From NCBI RefSeq assembly GCF_001611795.1, contig NZ_CP015098.1, forward strand, positions 1,240,001-1,304,000: 64,000 nt of DNA, read 5' to 3'. Position 1 is the stretch's first letter. Every line of letters starts with the position of its first letter. Below, piece after piece: positions 16,801 to 24,420 of the stretch. The translations under genes and the position numbers were made by a program. The DNA is from Streptomyces qaidamensis. GTDB lineage: Bacteria; Actinomycetota; Actinomycetes; Streptomycetales; Streptomycetaceae. Under the pieces are notes generated by a model, which was not told the DNA's origin, did not search any database, and saw nothing but the letters and a program-made list of their open reading frames with translations.

Positions 16801-17773
16801 GGAGGACGACCTGCTCTGGCTCGACCCGGACAGAGTCACCGAGGGCTGCCTGGATCCCCGGGCAGTGGTCCCCTTGGGGCATGTGGCGCGCGCAAGCCTC
16901 CGGTCCGGCCTCTCCGTGCCGGAAGTCTGCCGACGGCTCGCGTCCCACGGGCTCAGCGCCCGCTCCGGCCGCTTGCCGGACCACCCCACGGCGGAGACGG
17001 TCGTGCTGCTGAGCCAGGGTGCGAACGGAAGGCAGCCCTGGCTGGAGCCCGAGCAGGCAACGCCCGGTCTGATCCTCGGCGCGGCGAAGCAATGCGCGAG
17101 GGAACCGGCGGAGGTACTGGCCATGCTGACCGCGCTCGGAGCCGCTCCGCCGGACCCCTTTCCGGCGGATGCCACGACGGACGACCTCTGGGCCCTCCAG
17201 GACGGGATGTACGGCAGCTTCCTCGTCCCGGGAGGTCCGATGTTCTACGGAAACATCTTCAGCGGCGTCGAGAACCTCGACGACCTGCGCTTCAAGATCC
17301 ACCGCCTGCGCGCGTACGGCTTTGCGACAGCGGTGACGGTCCCCCGCCGGCCCACCTCACTGGACCGGGAGATGTTACGCGAGAGCGGCCCGGTCAACTG
17401 GTGGTACACACAGACGGACGAAGCTGTGCCCTTCAGCCATCTTCTGTTGGCGGCACGGGAGTTGGGGGCCCCGCCCACGACGATCGCGAAGCGCCTGCAT
17501 GCCTGCAACATCCCGACGTCCCACGACAGCCTCCCGAAGGGTCTCTCCTTCAGCGAGGCCCTGCGACTCATCCGAGCGGACGAGCTGGACGCGGGCGATG
17601 TTCCCGAGGCCGAACACTTCCCGCTCGAGTACCTGGTCAAGACCGCTCTCCGGAAGCGCACGGGCATCGGTCACATCGTCTCCCTGCTCAACGACCTCGG
17701 TATCCCCGTCCCCGACCCCGCCGTGACCATCAGAGCCGCCCTGGCCCGTGTGCCCCGTCCCGATCGGCACTGA
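13841..17773 (+). CDS. Hsp90/GHKL ATPase with RHIM-like N-terminal motif and C-terminal wHTH-like repeats; candidate conflict protein
   Basis: A 1310-residue protein with three parts. (1) Residues 8-31 carry a Gly/Val-rich motif with TVVQAGSIGALHVH, which resembles the VVQAG-type, RHIM-like amyloid motifs seen at the ends of actinobacterial signalling proteins. (2) Residues about 45-410 are helical, with a GHHRRHV cluster and AECHHEAVVEGL, possibly an HD-like domain; I cannot assign it. (3) Residues about 420-800 are a GHKL/Hsp90-type ATPase: N box RELYQNALDAC (Glu429, Asn433, Asp436), G1 box DCRDDGIGMG (478-487), G2 box RFGIGVLSYF (529-538). Residues about 880-1300 are repeated small helical units such as TGIGHIVSLLNDLGIPVPD and GAPPTTIAKRLHACNIP, typical of wHTH arrays. 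The TTG start follows GAGGGGAG. No partner gene adjoins. Role in phage defence or stress sensing is inference. Confidence 0.85.
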   Translation: MADGGTRNVVGGDTVAGTVVQAGSIGALHVHTAVPPTGPAPASVAMDAWERRVGDSCVWRHVPQGRDTGHHRRHVTALAARLARMRDELERSLEQDPWCDARIATAFLDNVEWLLGEPPEDGTKGLDLYPAEASLLVLFPFLHRVHYLRRAVRLAQVRPWSLRPAGTADPDRLAFEVFAEESEALVQRALREPGAEPLVGWWLCHRRLAQHGEFSDTDSVHTLMAELGDSVGELGAALAADRLTVLLHGLRRGPDICHPEFLNLLPADDRVRCGPGHQQIRFQRVGLLVALAYGMSVETTALPDIVAEHLAIPYPVDLPLLRRTLAEAHWGGSRDLPVLRAECHHEAVVEGLREYTARADAMLHAIRRTVRERVNQPMPDLPTRLSADGVVPSRGTFDGYARFRSDGRRVLDLAMGIELYKDRDLAVRELYQNALDACRYRRARQEYLDRTTEPSGTPYTGSISFTQDTDDDGRAYLDCRDDGIGMGEAELRGVFSHAGARFAEQLEFKLERARWESLDPPVTLYPNSRFGIGVLSYFMLAEEIRVTTCRMDADGVPGPVHEVSICGPGHLFRIVRKAARGREPGTRVRLYLRPDIEPASWSVIDVLDRVLAIAEFPTTARKGMLSSSWEQGRLKKRRKTGPADTGLNAHGSLLAWSGDGRGAQVVWCEEGGALLVDGLVVEPTVRRGVISESGPGLAGVVVNLRGPWSPAKLSVDRRHVLDDVSVPVRELVERAGSVLAEGDDDVPGFPWLSHVAGGSAVLADVVADALSAHSRELVFRGRQFGSPEVGYFPADSSLVPHEGREERRYRPVAWSDIDGYAPDHVFLWRVLARRPARALKKLAEVCAEADDTRPVRRPRPSDQWLLMARQSRRWHGRPLDNHGDLTEAGETLQCTAREVATRLAALGYSKADPRSWSADARLTRANSAAFRPRYGESLLGRQDPLSTADLMQAAARTNDTAASTAGLLRSFGLLVPDDVVALCEAATEDDLLWLDPDRVTEGCLDPRAVVPLGHVARASLRSGLSVPEVCRRLASHGLSARSGRLPDHPTAETVVLLSQGANGRQPWLEPEQATPGLILGAAKQCAREPAEVLAMLTALGAAPPDPFPADATTDDLWALQDGMYGSFLVPGGPMFYGNIFSGVENLDDLRFKIHRLRAYGFATAVTVPRRPTSLDREMLRESGPVNWWYTQTDEAVPFSHLLLAARELGAPPTTIAKRLHACNIPTSHDSLPKGLSFSEALRLIRADELDAGDVPEAEHFPLEYLVKTALRKRTGIGHIVSLLNDLGIPVPDPAVTIRAALARVPRPDRH

Positions 17774-17844
17774 ACACCAATCCTGTCCGCAGCGTTGACG
17801 TCCCCTCACCTCACGCATAACGTCTGGCCGACCCCCCGCACATT

Positions 17845-17860
17845 GTTCGTGATACCGAAC
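17845..17860. promoter_or_regulatory. inverted repeat upstream of the GH127 gene
   Basis: GTTCG (17845-17849) and CGAAC (17856-17860) form a dyad with a six-base spacer TGATAC, 24 bp before the GH127 start codon. Position suits a repressor operator overlapping the promoter or leader. The cognate regulator is not in the window. Confidence 0.4.
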
Positions 17861-17883
17861 GAATCCTTCTCGTGGAGGAGCCC

Positions 17884-20706
17884 ATGGCCCCGCCCCTCTC
17901 CAGGCGATCCCTTCTCCAGGCCGCGACCCTCGCCGCGGCCGTACCCGCCCTCTCCCGGACGACGGCGGGGCGGGCCGAGGCTGCCGCCGCCGTCACCGCG
18001 GCCGCCGTCGGCGTCCCCGCGGCCTGGACGGTCCGGCCCTTCGGGCTGGAGGACGTGGGCCTCGGTCAGGGTGTCTTCGCCGACAAGCGGAAGCTGATGC
18101 TGGATCACGCCCGTGGTTACGACGTGAACCGGCTGCTCCAGGTGTTCCGCGCCAACGCCGGTCTCTCCACCGGTGGCGCGGTCGCGCCCGGCGGCTGGGA
18201 GGGCCTGGACGGCGAGGCAAACGGCAACCTGCGGGGCCACTACACCGGCCACTTCCTGACCATGCTGGCGCAGGCGTACCGCGGGACGAAGGAGCAGGTG
18301 TTCGCCGACAAGATCACCACCATGGTCGGGGCGCTGACCGATGTGCGCGCGGCGCTGCGGCGGGAACCGGCGGTGCTCAGCGTCCCCGGGAAGTTCGGGA
18401 CCGGTGCGGATCAGGTACGGGGCTCCTACCAGTACGTGGACCTGCCGGCAGCCGTGCTCGGCGGTGCCCCGGCGATCACCCTCTCGGTCTGGGTCCGGCC
18501 CACCCATGACGCCGCATGGACGCGGATCTTCGACTTCGGCGACGACACCAGCCGCTACCTGTACCTGGCCGCCCGCAACCAGGCCGGGGTGCCGCGTTTC
18601 GCCGTCACCACCTCGGGCGCCGGCGGCGAGCAGGCCCTCAACGGCACGGCCGCGCTGCCGCTGAACCAGTGGAGCCACCTGGCGGTCACGATCGCGGACG
18701 GCACCGGCACCCTGTACGTCAACGGCGCCGCCGTGGCGCGCAACACCGCGATGAGCCTCACCCCGGCGGCTCTCGGCACCCTGAGGAACAACTGGCTCGG
18801 CCGCTCGAACTACGCCGCCGACCCGGTCTTCGCGGGCGCCTTCGAGGAGTTCAACGTCTTCTCGCGGGTGCTGACCGCCGCCGAGGTCGCGGAGCTGCAG
18901 AGCCGCCGGGCCGCCGACGCCTCCACGGGCCGCGGCGACCTGGCGTCGTACGCCTTCGACGAGACGGCCGGCGGGACCTTCGCGGACGCCTCCGGCCGGG
19001 GCCTGGACGGCGTCCTGCGCCGCACCTGGGGCGGGCCCAGCCACCCCGGGTTCCTCGCGGCATACCCCGAGACGCAGTTCATCGACCTGGAGTCGAGGAC
19101 CAGCGCCGACTACACCAAGGTGTGGGCGCCCTACTACACCGCGCACAAAATCCTCACAGGGCTGCTCGACGCGTACACCGCGACGGACGACGACCGGGCG
19201 CTCGACCTGGCGTCCGGCATCTGCGACTGGATGTACGCCCGGCTGTCGAAGCTGCCCGAGGCCACGCTCCAGCGCATGTGGGGGATCTTCTCCAGCGGTG
19301 AGTTCGGCGGCATCGTCGAGGCCATCTGCGATCTGCACACGATCACCGGAAAGGCCGAACACCTGGCGCTGGCCCGGCTGTTCGACCTGGACCGGCTGAT
19401 CGACGCGTGCGCCGCGGACACCGACATCCTCGACGGACTGCACGCCAACCAGCACATCCCGATCTTCACCGGCTATGTGCGGCTCTACGACGAGACCGGC
19501 GAGAAGCGCTACCTCGACTCGGCGAAGAACTTCTGGGACATGGTCGTCCCGCACCGCATGTACGGCATCGGCGGCACCAGCACCCAGGAGTTCTGGAAGG
19601 CCCGGGACGTGATCGCGGGCACGATCGGCGCGACCACCGCCGAGACCTGCTGCGCGTACAACATGCTCAAGCTGAGCCGGACCCTGTTCTTCCACGAGCA
19701 GGACCCGAAGTACATGGACTACTACGAGCGGGCGCTCTACAACCAGGTGCTCGGCTCGAAGCAGGACAAGCCGGATGCGGAGAAGCCGCTCGTCACGTAC
19801 TTCATCGGGCTGACACCCGGTCACGTCCGGGACTACACGCCCAAGCAGGGCACGACCTGCTGCGAGGGCACGGGCATGGAGAGCGCCACGAAGTACCAGG
19901 ACTCGGTGTACTTCGCCAAGTCCGACGGCAGTGCCCTGTACGTCAATCTGTACAGCGCGTCCACGCTGACCTGGGCGGAGAAGGGCGTGACGGTCACACA
20001 GACGACCCGCTTCCCGCAGGAGCAGGGCAGCACGCTGACCTTCGGGGGCGGACGGGCGTCCTTCACGCTGCGGCTGCGGGTGCCGTCCTGGGCGACCGGG
20101 GGGTTCCGGGTGACCGTCAACGGACGTGCGGTGTCCGGGACTCCGCGTCCGGGCAGCTACTTCGACGTGTCCCGGAGCTGGCGGGCCGGTGACACCGTCC
20201 GGATCTCCATGCCGTTCCGGACGCGGGTGGATAAGGCGCTGGACGACGCGTCCTTGCAGACCCTCTTCCACGGGCCGGTCAACCTGGTCGCCCGCGACGC
20301 GGCAACGGAGTACCTGAAGGTCGGGCTGTACCGCGGCGCCGGCCTGTCCGGCGATCTCTCGTCAGCCCTCACGCCGGTGGCGGGCAAGCCGCTGCACTTC
20401 ACACTGGACGGAACCGAGTGGGCGCCGTTCGCCGAGGGGACGGAGGACCCGACGCACGCCTACTTCCGGCGCACGGAACCGAGGGTCGTGTTCGGCGGCC
20501 GGGACGCCGGCGTCGCCAATCCGGCGAAGTCCGGCGGCACCACGCTGCTGGACGAGATCTGGGCCGGGGCACCGTTCGGGAACAAGGGGGCGCTGGTGGC
20601 GCGGGTGCGGGCCACGGTGGACGCGTGGGTGTCGGCCGGGTTGCTGGTCAGGGCGGACGCGGACAAGGTGGTGGCGGCGGCGGAAGCGGCTTCGTACCGG
20701 CCCTGA
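17884..20706 (+). CDS. secreted GH127-family beta-L-arabinofuranosidase-like enzyme with inserted LamG domain
   Basis: A 940-residue exported enzyme. The N terminus has a twin-arginine signal (SRRSLLQAATLAAAVPAL). The GH127 (alpha/alpha)6 barrel starts near residue 52 (LEDVGLGQGVFADKRKLML, GHYTGHFLTML), is interrupted at about 160-380 by a LamG/concanavalin-like domain (ITLSVWVRP, NQWSHLAVT, FEEFNVFSRVLTAAEVAEL) and resumes at about 395 (APYYTAHKILTGLLDAY). By analogy with HypBA1, the zinc and nucleophile residues are Glu587 and Cys589 in AETCCAYN and Cys659-Cys660 in TTCCEG. It would remove L-arabinofuranose from plant polymers. The first LamG strand (LASYAFDETAGG, near residue 355) comes last, so the domain looks circularly permuted. 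The ATG at 17884 follows GGAGGAG. Confidence 0.88.
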   Translation: MAPPLSRRSLLQAATLAAAVPALSRTTAGRAEAAAAVTAAAVGVPAAWTVRPFGLEDVGLGQGVFADKRKLMLDHARGYDVNRLLQVFRANAGLSTGGAVAPGGWEGLDGEANGNLRGHYTGHFLTMLAQAYRGTKEQVFADKITTMVGALTDVRAALRREPAVLSVPGKFGTGADQVRGSYQYVDLPAAVLGGAPAITLSVWVRPTHDAAWTRIFDFGDDTSRYLYLAARNQAGVPRFAVTTSGAGGEQALNGTAALPLNQWSHLAVTIADGTGTLYVNGAAVARNTAMSLTPAALGTLRNNWLGRSNYAADPVFAGAFEEFNVFSRVLTAAEVAELQSRRAADASTGRGDLASYAFDETAGGTFADASGRGLDGVLRRTWGGPSHPGFLAAYPETQFIDLESRTSADYTKVWAPYYTAHKILTGLLDAYTATDDDRALDLASGICDWMYARLSKLPEATLQRMWGIFSSGEFGGIVEAICDLHTITGKAEHLALARLFDLDRLIDACAADTDILDGLHANQHIPIFTGYVRLYDETGEKRYLDSAKNFWDMVVPHRMYGIGGTSTQEFWKARDVIAGTIGATTAETCCAYNMLKLSRTLFFHEQDPKYMDYYERALYNQVLGSKQDKPDAEKPLVTYFIGLTPGHVRDYTPKQGTTCCEGTGMESATKYQDSVYFAKSDGSALYVNLYSASTLTWAEKGVTVTQTTRFPQEQGSTLTFGGGRASFTLRLRVPSWATGGFRVTVNGRAVSGTPRPGSYFDVSRSWRAGDTVRISMPFRTRVDKALDDASLQTLFHGPVNLVARDAATEYLKVGLYRGAGLSGDLSSALTPVAGKPLHFTLDGTEWAPFAEGTEDPTHAYFRRTEPRVVFGGRDAGVANPAKSGGTTLLDEIWAGAPFGNKGALVARVRATVDAWVSAGLLVRADADKVVAAAEAASYRP

Positions 20707-20724
20707 GCGCCTGACCGGCCGGGG

Positions 20725-20756
20725 CGTGTGCGGCGTTCGAGCGGACGCCGCACACG
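20725..20756 (+). terminator. terminator after the GH127 gene
   Basis: CGTGTGCGGCGT (20725-20736) pairs with ACGCCGCACACG (20745-20756) with an eight-base loop, and a six-T run follows at about 20764. This is a classical Rho-independent terminator. Confidence 0.85.
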
Positions 20757-20843
20757 GCCGAACTTTTTTGCGGCAGGGATGATTGTTTCGCCCCTGGCAT
20801 CCGTATCTCCTGGTGTTGGGCCGTTGATATCCCAGGAGGCACG

Positions 20844-21608
20844 ATGCGCATCTCGCGCAGCACGGCAGGAACCGCGTTCGTGGGCGGCGCGTTGGTCCTT
20901 ACGCTGACCGCGCTCGCTTATCCCAGCATGCTGGGCGTGGAGAACGCGGCTTCCGGCCAGGACCGCATCATCGCCAACACCCAGTGGGGCCCGCTGACCG
21001 AGGCGGACCGCGACTTCGTGGTGCGCGTGCGTGCGGCCGGACTGTGGGAGTACCCGCTGGGACAGCTGATCAAGGAGCGGAGCACGTCGCCGGAGATGCA
21101 GGAGGTCGCCAAGCATCTGCTCGTCGGTCACGGCCGGCTCGACGCGGGCTGCCGCAAGGTCTCCACGGACCTGGGCATCACCCTGCCGAACGAGGCGTCG
21201 CCGCAGCAGCAGCAGTTCGTGGCGACGGCCGAAGGCAGCACGGGCAAGGAGTTCGAGTCCACGGCCGTGACGATCATGCGCGTCGCGCACGGGGGCATCT
21301 TCCCGACGATCGCCAAGATCCGGGCGACCACCCGGAACAGCCTCGTGCGGGAGCTCGCCGACACGACCAACGACACCGTGCTCGACCACATCACGGTCCT
21401 GGAGCAGACCGGCCTGATCAACCAGGAACAGGTCAGCTTCCAGATCACCGCCCCGCCCAAGCTGCCCCAGGAGCAGACCACACCGCCGCCGCCCCAGCAG
21501 GGTGCGCCGGTCCGCGTCCTGCCGGTCCCCGAGGAACTGAAGGACTTCCAGACGGTCGCCCCGAATCCGTCCTACGGGGCGCCGGCACCGTCTCCGTCGG
21601 CCGGCTGA
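20844..21608 (+). CDS. DUF4142 secreted/cell-surface protein
   Basis: A 254-residue protein with an N-terminal export signal (residues about 1-38, FVGGALVLTLTALAYPSML) and a DUF4142 four-helix, ferritin-like domain (about 50-200). The family pattern includes LTEADRDFVVRVRAAGLWEYPLGQLIKER, a helix with MQEVAKHLLVGH, and VLDHITVLEQTGLINQEQV. The C-terminal tail is rich in Pro and Gln (QEQTTPPPPQQGAP), as in wall-spanning linkers. A ribosome site AGGAGG lies upstream. Function unknown; related proteins are periplasmic or extracytoplasmic. Confidence 0.85.
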   Translation: MRISRSTAGTAFVGGALVLTLTALAYPSMLGVENAASGQDRIIANTQWGPLTEADRDFVVRVRAAGLWEYPLGQLIKERSTSPEMQEVAKHLLVGHGRLDAGCRKVSTDLGITLPNEASPQQQQFVATAEGSTGKEFESTAVTIMRVAHGGIFPTIAKIRATTRNSLVRELADTTNDTVLDHITVLEQTGLINQEQVSFQITAPPKLPQEQTTPPPPQQGAPVRVLPVPEELKDFQTVAPNPSYGAPAPSPSAG

Positions 21609-21623
21609 GCCGGGTACGGCGTT

Positions 21624-21652
21624 CTCGGGGGTCGCGGTCCTTTCGCGGCCCC
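21624..21652. terminator. bidirectional terminator between convergent genes
   Basis: CGGGGGTCGCG (21624-21634) pairs with CGCGGCCCCCG (21642-21652) with one G-U pair and a seven-base loop. It lies between the DUF4142 gene end and the LysR-type gene end, so it can stop both. Confidence 0.7.
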
Positions 21653-21657
21653 CGGTC

Positions 21658-22425
21658 CTATGAACGGCGGCGGGGCTTGCCGCGCCGGTCGTTCTTGGGG
21701 GCGCCGCGCCCGCTCTTCCCGGTGCGCTTCGCCCCGGCGGACTTCCCGGCCGCCGGCTTCCGTCGGGCGCCGCCCCGGTCCGCGTCCGCGGACTCGCCCC
21801 GCGCCGGGGGCTGCTGACGGCCCCGGGTGCTGTTGACCGTGCGGCCGCGGACGATGCCGATGAAGTCCTCGACCTGGTCCGTCTTGGCGTCCTCGGGCCA
21901 GGCCAGGGCCACGCTCGACTCGGGGGCGTCCTTGAGGGGCCGGTGGGTGAGGTCCTTGCGGTGGTGCAGTCGGGCGAGCGACAGCGGGACGACGAGGACG
22001 CCGATGCCCGCCGCGACCAGTTCGACGGCGTCGGCCGTGGTCGCAGGGCGTTCCAGGGCGGGCCTCCCGGGCAGGCTCTCCCAGTCGAGGACGTCGTCGA
22101 GGGGGTGCAGCACGATGTCGTCGGCCAGGTCCTCCAAAGCCACCTCGTCGACGGCGGTGACCAGGTGGTCCTTGGGCACCACGACGACGGTCTGCTCGGT
22201 GTAGAGGGGGATCGCGCTGAAGACCGAGCGGTCCACGGGTGTGCGGACGAGGCCCGCGTCGGCGTCCCCGCCCAGCAGCCGCTCGGCCACCGCCCCGGCC
22301 GGCACCTGCGTGAGGGTCAGCGGGACGCCGGGCTGCCGCTCGTTCCAGATGCGCACCCACTTGTCGGGCATCACCCCGGGAACGTAGGCGAGCCGGAACG
22401 AGGGGGTTGCATCCGAGCCTGTCAC
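21658..22425 (-). CDS. LysR-type effector-binding domain protein without an HTH
   Basis: A 255-residue protein that starts directly in a LysR substrate-binding fold (FRLAYVPGVMPDKWVRIWNERQPGVPL, LGGDADAGLVRTPVD, YTEQTVVVVPKDH, VELVAAGIGVLVVPLSLARLH). The usual 60-residue N-terminal winged helix is missing. The last 60 residues are a basic, Arg/Lys/Gly-rich tail (GRQQPPARGESADADRG onward), which could bind nucleic acid or be disordered. It is divergent from the DUF5997 gene with only 58 bp between starts, an arrangement I associate with Streptomyces genomes. DNA binding through the tail is speculative. Confidence 0.75.
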   Translation of the reverse strand: MTGSDATPSFRLAYVPGVMPDKWVRIWNERQPGVPLTLTQVPAGAVAERLLGGDADAGLVRTPVDRSVFSAIPLYTEQTVVVVPKDHLVTAVDEVALEDLADDIVLHPLDDVLDWESLPGRPALERPATTADAVELVAAGIGVLVVPLSLARLHHRKDLTHRPLKDAPESSVALAWPEDAKTDQVEDFIGIVRGRTVNSTRGRQQPPARGESADADRGGARRKPAAGKSAGAKRTGKSGRGAPKNDRRGKPRRRS

Positions 22426-22483
22426 CTCGCCAGGTTACCGGCCGTGGTCAGGGGTCGTGCACATGCTCGTTACCCTGGAGTCC

Positions 22484-22867
22484 ATGACGTCGCACCAGAA
22501 CACCCAGACGATGAAGCCCGCGACCGCGGCGAAGAAGCTGGGTGTGTACCTCGAGGCCACCCCCGCCGACTTCCGGGAGGGTGTCGTCTCGCGCGCCGAG
22601 CTGAACGAGCTCCAGGCGAACCCGCCGCAGTGGCTGCAGGAGCTGCGGCGCAACGGCCCGCACCCCCGGCCGGTGGTCGCCGCGAAGCTCGGTGTCTCCA
22701 TCGCGGGCCTCGCGCGCGCCGGCGTCACCGAGCCCCTCACCACCGAGCAGATCGAGGCGCTGAAGCAGGAAGGCCCCGAGTGGCTGGAGCGGGAGCGCAC
22801 CACCCAGGCGGAGGTCCGCAAGGAAGCGGAACGGATCAAGAAGAAGAACGCCGAACGTCAGGCCTGA
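22484..22867 (+). CDS. DUF5997 family protein
   Basis: A 127-residue acidic/basic protein. The opening TMKPATAAKKLGVYLEATPADFREGVVSR and PPQWLQELRRNGPHPRPVVAAKLGVSIAGLARAGVTEPLTTEQIEAL are characteristic of DUF5997, a small actinobacterial family of unknown function. The central helix pair (VVAAKLGVSIAGLARAGV) looks HTH-like, so DNA binding is possible. The C terminus is a charged helix ending in KKKNAERQA. The ATG at 22484 is used because the divergent promoter must lie upstream. A strong terminator follows. Confidence 0.82.
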   Translation: MTSHQNTQTMKPATAAKKLGVYLEATPADFREGVVSRAELNELQANPPQWLQELRRNGPHPRPVVAAKLGVSIAGLARAGVTEPLTTEQIEALKQEGPEWLERERTTQAEVRKEAERIKKKNAERQA

Positions 22868-22888
22868 CCTGAGGACCTCTCCTTTTCG

Positions 22889-22923
22889 GACGGCCCCCAC
22901 CGGATGATCCGGTGGGGGCCGTC
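22889..22923 (+). terminator. strong terminator after DUF5997 gene
   Basis: A perfect 16-bp stem: GACGGCCCCCACCGGA (22889-22904), loop TGA, and its complement (22908-22923). It separates the DUF5997 gene from the aldarate operon. Confidence 0.88.
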
Positions 22924-22975
22924 GCTGTTTCCTCGGTGTTCCCGGGCGTCGTGTGGTGTCGGTGAAATCTTTCGG

Positions 22976-23012
22976 CCATGTCTTGACATGGCGCTGAAGC
23001 GATCCGTAGCTT
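22976..23012 (+). promoter_or_regulatory. promoter of the aldarate operon, with overlapping palindrome
   Basis: A consensus -35 TTGACA (22983-22988) and a -10 TAGCTT (23007-23012) are 18 bp apart. The -35 is embedded in the dyad CCATGTC-TT-GACATGG (22976-22991), which could be an activator or repressor site. Such a good sigma-70 -35 box is uncommon in this DNA. Confidence 0.65.
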
Positions 23013-23026
23013 GGCCGATCATTTAG

Positions 23027-23049
23027 ATTCGTGAAGCGGGTTCACGAAT
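23027..23049 (+). promoter_or_regulatory. operator: perfect 9-bp inverted repeat
   Basis: ATTCGTGAA (23027-23035) and TTCACGAAT (23041-23049) are perfect complements around the spacer GCGGG. The site lies just downstream of the -10 box and ends 18 bp before the start codon of the binding protein, where a bound repressor would block transcription. A GntR- or IclR-type regulator is likely, but none is encoded nearby. Confidence 0.7.
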
Positions 23050-23067
23050 ATGAACGGAGAACCATCC

Positions 23068-24420
23068 ATGCGGGATCGCCGACGCTGTATCGCCATGCGG
23101 CTCCGCCGCGTACACCGCCTGGCTGCCACACTCACCGTCTCGGGGCTCCTGTTCGGAACGGCCGCCTGCGGCTCCGGTTCCGGCAGCGCCCGGGCCGGTG
23201 ACCCGAACACCCTGGAGGTGTGGACCCGGAGCGATCCGGAATCCGCCCAGACCTACGACCGCGTGTTCGCCGCCTTCACGAAGAAGACCGGCATCAAGGT
23301 CGACCACCAGCCGGTCATGAACTTCGACCAGCAGTTGCAGAGCCGCGCGTCCGTCAAGGACCTGCCGGACGTCATGATCAACGACACGGCCCTGATGGGC
23401 AGCTACCAGGCCCAGGGCCTGCTCAAGCCGATCACCCCGGCCTCGATATCCGGACACGACGAGATCACCGCCAAGTCCTGGTCGTCCACCGTCGGCCTCG
23501 ACGGCAAGCACTACGGCATCCCGTACTCCCGCCAGGCCATGACGCTGTTCGTCCGCAAGGACTGGCGCGAGAAGCTCGGCCTGCCGCAGCCGAAGACCTG
23601 GCAGGACACCCTCGCCCTCGCCAAGGCCTTCGCCGGCCGCGACCCCGACGGGGACGGAAAGAAGAACACGTACGGCATGGTCGTCCCGGGCAGCGCCCAG
23701 AACGGCTACGTCGCCTGGTGGGGTGCCAGCTATCTGTGGCAGGGCGGTGTGCAGATCCTCCGGAAGGAGGGGTCGGGTTACCGGCCCGCCATGGACTCGG
23801 CGGCGGCCCTGCGCACCGTCACCTGGATGAAGAAGAACCTCTTCTGCGGCGACAACGGTGTCATCCAGCCCAGCGCCCTGACCTCCGTCACCGCGAACAC
23901 CACCAACTTCCAGGACGGCAACGCCGGGATGTACCTCACCGGCCCGTACAACATCTCCACCTTCGACAAGGCGCTCGGCAAGGACAAGTACGAGGTGCTG
24001 CCGGCCCCCTCGGGCCCGGCCGGCAACAACGACGTGCTGGCCGACGGCGAGAACATCTACTTCGGCGCCAGGACCGGCAAGGCGAAACAGGAGCAGACGC
24101 TCGCCGCGTTCCTCGTCTCCCCCGAGGGCCAGGAACTCGCCATGACCGGCGACCACCAGCCCGTCGTACGCATCCCGGTCAACTCCACGCTCGACGCGGC
24201 GAAGGTGCGCGACGACCCCCGCTGGAGCGTGGTGCAGAAGGCGTACGAGACGGCCTCCGTGCAGTTCCCCAACGCGCCGAACTTCGCCCCGATCAAGCAG
24301 GACACCGCCGACGCGCTCAACGCGATCTTCACCTACTGCGGCAGCGACGTCAGCTCCGGCCTGAAGGAACTCAACGACACCCTCGCCGGTGACCTCAAGG
24401 ACCAGGACCTGTTGAAATGA
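23068..24420 (+). CDS. ABC transporter sugar-acid-binding lipoprotein
   Basis: A 450-residue binding protein of the maltose/oligosaccharide type (family 1). Signal peptide and lipobox end in LLFGTAAC with the lipidated Cys at residue 34. The mature protein shows NTLEVWTRSDPESAQTYDRVFAAFTKKTGI, DLPDVMINDTALMGSYQAQGLLKPI, YGIPYSRQAMTLFVRKDW and GNAGMYLTGPYNIS. The ATG at 23068 follows CGGAGAA; the ATG at 23050 abuts the operator. It is the first gene of a five-gene operon with permeases and D-glucarate enzymes, so the ligand is probably an aldarate. It ends in an ATGA overlap with the next gene. Confidence 0.9.
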   Translation: MRDRRRCIAMRLRRVHRLAATLTVSGLLFGTAACGSGSGSARAGDPNTLEVWTRSDPESAQTYDRVFAAFTKKTGIKVDHQPVMNFDQQLQSRASVKDLPDVMINDTALMGSYQAQGLLKPITPASISGHDEITAKSWSSTVGLDGKHYGIPYSRQAMTLFVRKDWREKLGLPQPKTWQDTLALAKAFAGRDPDGDGKKNTYGMVVPGSAQNGYVAWWGASYLWQGGVQILRKEGSGYRPAMDSAAALRTVTWMKKNLFCGDNGVIQPSALTSVTANTTNFQDGNAGMYLTGPYNISTFDKALGKDKYEVLPAPSGPAGNNDVLADGENIYFGARTGKAKQEQTLAAFLVSPEGQELAMTGDHQPVVRIPVNSTLDAAKVRDDPRWSVVQKAYETASVQFPNAPNFAPIKQDTADALNAIFTYCGSDVSSGLKELNDTLAGDLKDQDLLK

